Positions 32,152 to 41,821 of a stretch of 64,000 nucleotides of DNA are shown here, in pieces. Position 1 is the stretch's first letter; each line of letters begins with the position of its first letter. Both the position numbers and the translations under genes were made by a program. A model generated the notes under the pieces. The model saw nothing but the letters and a program-made list of their open reading frames with translations, made no database searches and had not been told where the DNA came from. The DNA is from Tricholoma matsutake (taxonomy: Eukaryota > Basidiomycota > Agaricomycetes > Agaricales > Tricholomataceae): positions 6,324,001 through 6,388,000 of the forward strand of contig AP026548.1 in assembly GCA_026075535.2 (NCBI GenBank), read 5' to 3'.

Positions 32152-34008
32152 AACACTCCTTGACTTGTTACAACCACTATAAACAGTGGTAAACACCTCT
32201 GCTCAACGTTGCCAGCGACGTCGACACTTCAATTTATGTCCGATTTTCGATCGGATTTCACCATCACGAACGCTCTCGGCGTCTCCAGGCCTGCCCTGAT
32301 TTGCTAAGAGATCCGTCCATCCGATCCCCGGGGATGCCCCGGTCATTGTTTTTGACAATGGCTGCTATTCGTCTCGTTCCCCTGTGCTTCGAGGATCCTG
32401 GCTAGGTGAGTGGTGTCTATGAAAGAGTAGTCTAGGTCCCTATGGGGGCTTAGAGTGGGTGTGGGATGCCTGCTTCAATGCTCGCCCAAGTCGACGCACT
32501 CGTTTAGTTGGGGGAGGTCTGGCTCAGGGGGAGGGACATCGTTACTGGACTGCTGGTCGTCTCTGGGGCTTCCAACCTCCATGCTATGTGAGTCACTACT
32601 ACTAGGGACAAGCTACACTGACTACCTGTTGGAATACACTGTCGCTAAAAGGGGCCGGGTGACGGTGCCCCCTGATAGCTAGGTCGATGCTCTGGTGGCC
32701 GCATTTCACCACCGACTCCTCACCTCCGGTGCTCACTCCTCTGGGGTGTTATGACCTGGGTTCAATCTTCTCCCACCAGGCTACAGGATGCATGGCCTGT
32801 TCGCCCCCTCGGAGCATTTGGAGGCTGTATCGGGTGGACCTGGAACTGAGACAAGGGGCCATCTGTTATCGATCCTATGCTACGTACTTTGACTGTTATC
32901 ATCATTTACCTGTGCTAACTCACTCTCAATGCCCAAATGGCTGAACAGAGACCAAACCACACACTGGGGCCTTCACGACCCCACCTTGATTACAGGTGAC
33001 ATTGTTGGTGATGATGCCCAAGACTACGACACCCAGTTCTCACAGAACGAACTGGAGGTAGCAGCTGCCCTAGGCAGTTTGAGATCTGTGGGCTGGGGAG
33101 GACCTCCCTGACCCTGATGACTACGAGGACTCTCTTGCCAGGCAGGAGGCCCTCGCTTACACTGCACGCTGCGTATTTCGATCATTAGCATCATATACCA
33201 GTACTAACTTGCTCCTGATGCCCAAGCGGACAACCAGAGACGATTGTTCCAACGATCCTACACCTCCGGCAGCTGTCCCAGCTCTCTGTGTGGCGATGCC
33301 AACAGCTCTAGCAGAGCTTCAATCTGGGGAACCCTCGTTCCCAGTACAGTGCTGTCATCATCACAGATGGCCGTGCCATTACTCGTGTGGGGCATTCCAC
33401 TCCACACCCATCACCGCCAGTCCACTGGCTGCTGTCGGGTTGGTGACAAATGTCGCTGCCCTTTACGTTCTCCCCGCTGTGGGGGGGAAACTGTTATTGA
33501 GTGCATGTGCTTGCAGGGCATTTGCTCGAGGGGGGCCTTGGCCCCCTGCCTACGATGGTTCCGGTGAATAACCAAGTGAACAACCAGCCACCACATTACT
33601 GTCATGCGTGCATTACACGGTGATGGTCCACCTCATTCATCTGGGGTGGTCAATCCTCATTGGCTGGGAGTATGCGGACGGTTATTCTTCCCGCAAGGGG
33701 GGATTTACAGTGAATTAACACGGCCGCGCCTGATCTGACTTCGGTTGGATATGTGGCTGGGGGACCGCTTCGCACCAGCTGACGACCTAATGGCTAGCTT
33801 CGGAAGGGGGGCTCCCCCTCCGGATTATTGCCTTTCCTGGCTGAGAGGCCAACGTCTGTGGCACTGCCCGCCTAAAGTGGCTAAAACGAGGACCTGGGTA
33901 GGAGATGGGCGAGGGGAAGCGTAGTTATAGTAGTACCCAAGTTTGTATCCTGCTCTGCGGACTGCGATCGAGCCCCGTGTTATAAATTGTTGACCCAAAA
34001 AAAAAAAA
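32152..34008 (+). mobile_element. P11: B3 P element
   Basis: Complete leader, rearranged ORF region, 3' UTR and short poly(A) (33997-34008); about 1.86 kb. Its right flank carries the duplication whose partner lies left of P10. Confidence 0.88.
32929..33571 (+). pseudogene. P ORF remnant of subfamily B3 (P11)
   Basis: The first ATG (32929) reads MPKWLNRDQTTHWG and stops at 33111. Beyond about 33165 the sequence returns to a second copy of the pre-ATG leader and a second start at 33218 (MPKRTTRDD), fused to the ORF C-terminal region (ELQSGEPSFP). P14 has the same arrangement. The helical core is deleted. Confidence 0.75.
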
Positions 34009-34607
34009 CCCCTCCGAACTAGGAGACTCACAAAACCGACAACACACCCACCCCACGCCAATGAGCACCTGCTCGTCGGGTGGATGGTGGGTAGACCAGG
34101 GCTACGACAACCATGGCACCCATCCCCATGCCTACAAGCCTCTGCTCATAGGGTGGATGATGGGTGCGGCTTGCTACGGCGACAGACGCATGTGAGGAGG
34201 GGTGGGCGATGACACCCACCCCAGACTGCATCCCCCAACCCCCCCTCCCCTGCATTTTGTGTGGGGAGGGGTCTTTATTATTTTTAATTTATCTCTGCCC
34301 CCCCCTCGCACTGAATGTGAGGGGTATATATATTGTAGTACTTATGAATCCCCCCCTCATGCTGAATGCGAGGGGTTTAGTTTTTTATGTACATAGTAGT
34401 AATCCCCCCCCCCTCTTGCAAGATGCAAGAGGGGTTTTATTTTGTTTATTATTATATTATACCCACTCCCTCGTGTAGGACACGAGGGATGTGGTTAATT
34501 AAAAATTTTGGATCTTAATTGTTTACAAAATGCCTCCTCGAAGAATATGAAAAGTTGAGTCATAAATAAACCTTATTTATATTGATCCCCAATAAATCTC
34601 CTGTCAC
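34009..34607. other. Non-LINE island, right part
   Basis: Continues the island after P11: two CTGCTC..GGGTGGAT modules, five GC hairpins, then an AT-rich stretch with two AATAAA motifs. No gene is seen. P12 ends it. Confidence 0.6.
34242..34489. repeat. Array of five GC-stem hairpins
   Basis: Inverted repeats at 34242-34271, 34302-34324, 34353-34375, 34410-34434 and 34467-34489. Arms begin (C)CCCTC and end GAGGG(G). Hairpins 4 (arm CCCCTCTTGCA) and 5 (arm TCCCTCGTGT) are perfect over 11 and 10 bp with 3-nt loops. Hairpin 1 has 9 perfect bp. Most are followed by T-rich DNA. Confidence 0.85.
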
Positions 34608-36830
34608 GCCGCTCCTTGACTTGTTACAACCACCATAAATAGTGGTAAACACCTCTGCTCAACGTTGCATGCGACGTCGACACTTCAATTTTTGTCCGAT
34701 TTCCGATCGGATTTCGCCATCACGAACGCTCTCGGCGTCTCCAGGCCTGGCCTGATTTGCTAAGAGATCTGTCCATCCGATCTCCGGGGATGTCTCGGTC
34801 ATTGTTTCCAACAGTGACTGCTATCTGTCTCGTTCCCCTTGGCTTCGAGGATCCTGGCTAGGTGAGTGATGTCTATGAAAGAGTAGTCTGGGTCCCTATG
34901 GGGGCTTAGAGCGGGTGTGGGATGCCTGCTTCAACGCTCGCCCAAGTCGACACACTCATTTAGTGGGGGGAGGTCTGGTTTAGGAAGAAGGGACATTATC
35001 ACTGGATTGCTTGTCGTCTGGGAGGCTTCCAGCCTCCATGCTCTGTGAGTTTCTATTACTAGAGACATGCTACCCATTGGAATACACCATCGTTAAAAGG
35101 GGCCGGGCGATGGTGCCCCCTGACAGCTAGGTCGACGCTCTGGTGGCCGCTACTCACCACCAACTCTCTACCTCCGGTGCTCACTCTTCTAGGGTGTTAT
35201 GACCCGGGTTCAATCATCTCCCACTGGGTTACAGGATGTGCGGCCTGTCCCCCCCTCGGAGTGTTCGGAGGCAGTATCGGGTGGACCCGGAATAGAGATA
35301 AGGGACCAACTGTTATTGATGGCACGCTACGTATCTTGGTTTCTACCATCACCTACTAGCACTAACTTCCCCTCTCAATGCCTAAACAGCGAACTAGAGC
35401 CCAAACACCACGCTGGGGTCTACACGACCCCTCCCTGATTACGGGCGACATCTACGACGATGGCGTCCAAGACTACGACACCCGGTACGATCATGACGAT
35501 CCGGATGTAGCTACTGCCCTACGGGCAGTTAGAGATCTATGGGCTGGAGAAGACCTCTCCGACCCTGAGGATGACGAGGACTCTCTTGCTATGCAAGAGG
35601 CCCTCAATTATGCCGAGAGCAGCCCCAAGCTGGCCTCGAGGCAAACGATAGACCGTGTGCTGTGGGCGCAGGACGTCCATGTCGCACATAAATGATGGAC
35701 TCGCAGTCTCGAACGCGAGGACATGTATTCACAGGAGCTCGGCATGGCCGAGCTCTTCTATCCAGAGGCATCCCCTGCCCCAGTACCGCCTTTGCCCCCC
35801 ATCCCTGAGTTGGTGGAGGACGAAGTGCCGTTATCCATGAATGAGAGGTTGGAAATCGAAGCCACCTCTCATGCCATGCTACACCAACTTGACGCGATGA
35901 CCATGTTTGTTGGTACCGTCCGTACATCCGCCGTTCCCCCTGCAGAGAGGAACGCATGGCGCCAAATGGCTTGGGAGTTATTCACGACCACCTGGCGACT
36001 GTCTGAGACGATGTCGGCGGAACTAGCAGCCATTCCGACACCTCTTGACCTCACGTCTCCGGCAGCCTTCCGGGCTTCCTACGCGGCGGTGCACACCGCT
36101 CAATCAGAGCCTCAATCTGGGGAACCCTCGTCCCCAGCACGGCGCCGTCGTCCTCGAGGTCCTCGTGGACAGCAGCGCTGCAACTAGTACAGGGGGCTAT
36201 CCCCCTCTACGTTCACGGCCACCAAGTAACTGGTGGCCACTATCGGGATGGTGACATGGTGTCGCTTCCCTATACCTTCCCCCCACTGCGGGGGGGACGA
36301 TGTCATCGAGTGCGTGCACATGGGTGCATTTGCTTGAGGGGGGTCTCGGCCCCCTACTTACGGCGGTCACGGTGAATAACCAGGTGAACAACCACCCGCC
36401 TTGTTACTGTCACTCGTGCACAACACGGTGATGGTCCACCTCATTCGTCTGGGGTGGTCAATCCTCATTGGCTGGAAAAATGCAGACGGTTATTCCTCCC
36501 GCAAGGGGGGATTTACGGTGAATTAACACTGCTGCGCCTGGTCTGGCCTCGGTCGGACATGTGGCTGGGGGACCGTTTGCTCCAGGGGGCGATCTAATGG
36601 CTAACTTCAGGAGGGGGGGGCGCCCCCTCCAGATTATTGCCTTTCCTGGCTGAGAGGCCAACGTCTGTGGAACTGCCCGCCTAAGGTGGCTAAAATGGGG
36701 ACCTGAGTGGGAGATGGGCGAGGGGAACGCATAGATAAAGTAGTACCCAAGTTTGTACCCTGCTCCGCGGACTGCATTCGAGCCCCGCGTTATAAATTCT
36801 GATCCAAAAAAAAAAAAAAAAAAAAAAAAA
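34608..36830 (+). mobile_element. P12: full-length B1 P element
   Basis: Leader from 34608, ORF 35378-36187, poly(A) 36806-36830. The left flank is the island and the right flank is opposite-strand P13. No target duplication. Confidence 0.87.
35378..36187 (+). pseudogene. P ORF (P12), one nonsense codon
   Basis: 270-codon frame broken only by TGA at 35693-35695 (codon 106, CGA in intact copies). P2 and P15 carry the same stop. Confidence 0.82.
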
Positions 36831-37125
36831 GCCCCCATAGGGACCCAGACTACTCTTTCATAGACATCACTCACCTAGCCAGGATCCTTGAAGCCAAGGG
36901 GAACGAGACAGATAGCAGTCACTGTTGGAAACACTGACCAAGACATCCCCAGAGATCGGATGGACAGATCTCTTAGCAGATCAGGCCAGGCCTGGAGACG
37001 CCGAGAGCGTTCGTGATGGCAAAATCCGATCGAAAATCGGACCCAAATTGGAGTCTCGATGTTGCTACTAACATCGAGCAGGAGTGTTTACCACTGTTTA
37101 TGGTGGTTGTAACAAGTCAAGGAGC
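36831..37125 (-). mobile_element. P13: 5' fragment of a P element
   Basis: About 295 nt of leader, 5' end near 37125 in LINE A7 ORF1. The inner end abuts P12's poly(A). Confidence 0.8.
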
Positions 37126-38286
37126 ATAGTTTCTTCATCATGGGGCAGAGGACCTCCTCCCCCTGTGAACTGGTCGACCAAGCCCTCGGGCAAGGGGACC
37201 TTTGCTCAGGTCACTCGCTTCCCAGGGGGGCGAGCACCTAACACCTCCATGGATGGCCTTGTGCGTTTAGCCAAGGCTTTCCCTGAGCTTCCCACCGACA
37301 AGCTGGCTGACATTCAGCAGCACGTCGGCCCCTCCAGGCCCAAGGCTGCAAAGCCTTCACCCACTGTCCACGGACCATCAAGATGACAGGTCCTAGTACA
37401 CATTCGACCTCCCCTCGAGGAATGAACGAACCCTGCAGACTTCCTGGACCATGTCCGGACAACATTAGGACTGCACCACTCCAAGTTAGTGGCACAGTCA
37501 GCCATCATCCACGCTGGGAATCTCTCAGTGTCCACAGACGTAGTTGCTTCGGAAGAGGACCTACGGTGTTTCAAGGAGGCGGCCCACAAGGCCTTCCCCT
37601 TTGCATTGCAAGTTGATGCTGCACTACCCACGTCCACGTCATACCTGAAACTGGTCAATGTGCCCTTCATTGCCAACGACAAGGCTATAACACCTGATGT
37701 TGTCATTGCCCACCTGGGAAAGTCTGGAATTTCAGACCTCACGGTGTTACAGGTCCCCCCACAGGTAGTATGCAACTCAAAGATGTCAGATACGTGCACC
37801 ATATATCTAAACATCGCTGACTCAGTCAGTGGTGCATGAGCTAAGGCTCTCATCGGTCGTGGTGTCCAGTTTGAATGCTACGTCACTTACATTAGGGCAG
37901 CCAGGGCAAACCCTGGCCTCCCACTGTGCCAATGCTGCTGGAAATGGGGCCATCCCACCATGGCATGCAGAGCACCGCAGTTGAAATGCCCAATCTGCGC
38001 AGGGCCACACCGGAAAGAGCACCATTGGGCTCTGGCCAGTTGTTGTAAGGGAAACACCAAAGTGAACCCTCCTGTTCCAGCCACCCCAGAGGGGGTTGCC
38101 TGTCCTCACCCGGCTAGGGGTCTAAACTGCCAGAAAAACCATGCATCCAATGATTGTTGATGCAATGTCTGGCAACATCGCTTTGACTGTGATTGGATCA
38201 AAGCTTGCTATGACGAGGTGAGTGCGAGATGTAACTCTTGCTCCCCCCCTGCTCACCATCCTGCAGGACATGGTGGCCGAACATAA
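37126..38286 (+). pseudogene. LINE ORF1, C-terminal half (A7)
   Basis: Starts at SSWGRGPPPPV. Stops include TGA near 37384, TGA at 37837-37839 (same codon as A1) and TGA near 38158 (CGA elsewhere). CCHC reads LCQCCWKWGHPTMAC, so its Arg is now Cys. TAA abuts the ORF2 ATG at 38287. Confidence 0.82.
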
Positions 38287-38523
38287 ATGAGGGACAGACT
38301 TAGATCTACCCCACAGTTATGCATATTTAGTCAAAATGTAAACAGAAATTGGGGTTACATGGACTCGTTACTGGCTGATTTTGTAGACGACTATGATCTG
38401 CTGTTTATTCAAGAGCCTCCTTGGAGACTAATAAGACATGCCCCGCCCACAACAGGGAAGGGGAAGAAGTTATTGGCGCACCAATGAGCCCCAACTGGGG
38501 CACATTGGTACAACCATCAGGGA

Positions 38524-40383
38524 TTTTTTTTTTTTTTTTGGGTCAACAATTTATAATGCAGGGCTCGATCGCAGTCTGTGGAGCAGGATACAAACTTGGG
38601 TACTACTATAACTACGCTTCCCCTTGCCCATCTCCTACCCAGGTCCTCATTTTAGCCACTTTAGGCGGGCAGTGCCACAGACATTGGCCTCTCAGCCAGG
38701 AAAGGCAATAATCCGGAGGGGGAGCCCGCCCCTCCCGAAGCTAGCCATTAGGTCGCCCACTGGAGCAAAACGGTCCCCCAGCCACATATCCAACCGAGGT
38801 CAGATCAGGCACAGCCGTGTTAATTCACTGTAAATCCCCCCTTGCAGGAGGAATAACCGTCCGCATACTCCCAGCCAATGAGGATTGACCACCCCAGATG
38901 AATGAGGTGGACCATCACCATGTAATGCACGCGTGACAGTAATGTGGTGGCTGGTTGTTCACTTGGTTATTCACCGGAACCATCGTAGGCAGGGGGCCAA
39001 GGCCCCCCTTGAGCAAATGCACTGCAAGCACATGCACTCGATAACAGTTTCCCCCCCGCAGCGGGGAGAACGTAAAGGGCAGCGACATTTGTCACCAACC
39101 CGACAGCAGCCAGTGGACTGGCAGTGATGGGTGTGGAGCGGAATGCCCCACACGAGTAATGGCACGGCCATCTGTGATGATGACGGCACTGTACTGGGAA
39201 CGAGGGTTCCCCAGATTGAAGCTCTGCTAGAGCTGTTGGCATCACCACACAGGAAGCTGGGACAGCTGCCGGAGGTGTAGGATCGTTGGAATGATCGTCT
39301 CTGGTTGTCCGCTTGGGCATCAGGAGCAAGTTAGTACTGGTATATGATGCTAGTGATCGAAATACGCAGCGTGCAGTGTAAGCGAGGGCCTCCTGCCTAG
39401 CAAGAAAGTCCTTGTAATCGTCAGGGTTGGGGAGGTCCTCCCCAGCCCACAGATCTCAAACTGCCTAGGGCAGCTGCTACCTCCAGTTCGTTCTGTGAGA
39501 ACTGGGTGTCGTAGTCTTGGGCATCATCACCAATGATGTCACCCATAATCAAGGTGGGGTCGTGAAGGCCCCAGCATGTGGTTTGGTCTCTGTTCAGCCA
39601 TTTGGGCATTGAGAGTGAGTTAGCACAGGTAAATGACGATAACAGTCAAAGTACGTAGCGTAAGATCGATAACAGATGGCCCCTTGTCTCAGTTCCAGGT
39701 CCACCCGATACAGCCTCCAAATGCTCCGAGGGGGCGAACAGGCCACGCATCCTGTAGCCTGGTGGGAGAAGATTGAACCCAGGTCATAACACCCCAGAGG
39801 AGTGAGCACCGGAGGTGAGGAGTCGGTGGTGAAATGCGGCCACCAGAGCATCGACCTAGCTATCAGGGGGTATCGTCACCTGGCCCCTTTTAGCGACGGT
39901 GTATTCCAACAGGTAGTCAGTGTAGCTTGTCCCTAGTAGTAGTGACTCACATAGCATGGAGGTTGGAAGCCCCAGAGACGACCAGCAGTCCAGTAATGAT
40001 GTCCCTCCCCCTGAGCCAGACCTCCCCCAACTAAACGAGTGCGTCGACTTGGGCGAGCGTTGAAGCAGGCATCCCACACCCACTCTAAGCCCCCATAGGG
40101 ACCTAGACTACTCTTTCATAGACACCACTCACCTAGCCAGGATCCTCAAAGCACAGGGGAACGAGACGAATAGCAGTCATTGTCAAAAACAATGATTGGG
40201 GCATCCCCGGGGATTGGATGGACGGATCTCTTAGCAAATCAGGGCAGGCCTGGAGACGCCGAGAGCGTTCGTGATGGTGAAATCCGATCAAAAATCGGAC
40301 GAAAATTGGAGTCTCGACATTGCTACCAACATTGAGCAGGAGTGTTTACCACTGTTTATGGTGGTTGTAACAAGTCAAGGAGC
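38524..40383 (-). mobile_element. P14: B3 P element
   Basis: T-run 38524-38539, 3' UTR, B3-type rearranged ORF region, complete leader with its 5' end near 40383. It lies directly downstream (in element sense) of the P15 fragment. The outer flanks share an imperfect duplication GGTACA..CCATCAGG (38508-38523 and 41667-41681). Confidence 0.85.
38967..39609 (-). pseudogene. P ORF remnant of subfamily B3 (P14)
   Basis: Same rearrangement as P11: a first short frame from 39609 (MPKWLNRDQTT) and a second from about 39320 (MPKRTTRDD) joined to the C-terminal region. Confidence 0.72.
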
Positions 40384-40912
40384 CTGTCGAGTCCAGTTGG
40401 TGTAGCATGGCATGAGAGGTGGCTTCGATTTCCAACCTCTCATTCACAGATAGTGGCACTTCGTCCTCCACCAACTCAGGGATGGGGGGCAAAGGCGGTA
40501 ATGGGGCAGGGGATGCCTCTGAATAGAAGAGCTCAGCCATGCTGAGCTCCTGTGTATACATGTCCTCGCGTTCGAGACTGCGAGTCCATCATTTATGTGC
40601 GACATGGACGTCCTGCGCCCACAGCACACGGTCTATCGTTTGCCTCGAGGCTAGCTTGGGGCTGCTCTCGGCGTAATTGAGGGCCTCTTGCATAGCAAGA
40701 GAGTCCTCGTCATCGTCATCATCAGGATTGGAGAGGTCTTCTCCGGCCCATAGATCTCTAACTGCCTGTAGGGCAGTAGCTACATCTGTATCATCTTGAT
40801 TGTACTGGGTGTCGTAGTCTTGGACACCATCGTCATAGATGTCGCCCATAATCAGGGAGGGGTTGTGTAAACCCCAGCGTGGTGTTTGGACTCTGGTTCG
40901 CCATTTAGGCAT
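40384..40912 (-). pseudogene. P ORF N-terminal part (P15)
   Basis: Starts at 40912 (MPKWRTRVQTPRWG) and runs to HQLD at the P14 junction, with TGA at codon ~107 (CGA site shared with P2 and P12). Confidence 0.78.
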
Positions 40913-41666
40913 TGAGAGGGAAGGTTAATGCTAGTAGGTGATAGTAGAGATCAAAATACGTAGCGTGCCATCGATAACAGTTGGTCCCTTATCTCTATTC
41001 CGGGTCCACCCGATACTGCCTCCAAACGCTCCGAGGGGGGAACAGGCCGCACATCCTGTAACCCGGTGGGAGAAGATTGAACCCAGGTCATCACACCCTA
41101 GAAGAGTGAGCACTGGAGGTAGAGAGTTGGTGGTGAGTAGCGGCCACCAGAGCGTCGACTTAGCCGTCAGGGGGCACCATTGCCTGGCCCCTTTTAACGA
41201 TGGTGTATTCCAACGGGTAGCATGTCTCTAGTAATAGAAACTCACAGAGCATGGAGGCTGGAAGCCTCCCAGACGACAAGCAATCCAGTGATAATGTCCC
41301 TTCTTCCTAAACCAGACCTCCCCCCACTAAATGAGTGTGTCGACTTGGGCGAGCGTTGAAGCAGGCATCCCACACCCAATCTAAGCCCCCAGAGGGACCC
41401 AGACTACTCTTTCATAGACAACACTCACCTAGTCAGGATCCTCGAAGCCCAGGAGAACGAGACAGATAGCAGTCACTGTCAGAGACAATGACCGGGGCAT
41501 CCCCGGGGATTGGATGGACGGGTCTCTTAGCAAATCAGGGCAAGCCTGGAGACGCCGAGAGCATTTGTGATGGTGAAATCCGATTGAAAATCAGACGAGA
41601 ATTGCAGTCTCGACATTGCTACCAACGTTGAGCAGGAGTGTTTACCACTGTTTATGGTGAAGGAGC
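40384..41666 (-). mobile_element. P15: 5' part of a B1 P element
   Basis: Leader plus ORF up to HAMLHQLD, then P14's 5' end. About 14 nt (including GTTGTAACAAGTC) is missing from the 5' terminal block near 41658. Confidence 0.82.
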
Positions 41667-41821
41667 GGTACACCATCAGGAATTGACACCCCCCCACGCA
41701 TAGCTGTCTACTTTGCGAACAGCATCGCTAATCTCAGACCGGGTCTCCACCGAGATCTGATCAACGATCGTGACATTCTCCTCTTCTCCCTGGGAATAGG
41801 AGAAGATGTCATGCTACTCGC

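Larger units (their letters stand above)
38287..41821 (+). pseudogene. LINE ORF2, endonuclease start (A7), split
   Basis: 38287-38523 encodes MRDRLRSTPQ, SQNVN and FIQEPPW. After the P14/P15 insert, 41667-41821 continues to MLLA. A small deletion near 38445 shifts frame. Confidence 0.8.

Noticed and set aside
34242..34489. Hairpin array as a CRISPR array
   Set aside because: Unequal, non-identical repeats, no spacers of fixed length, eukaryotic context and no cas genes.
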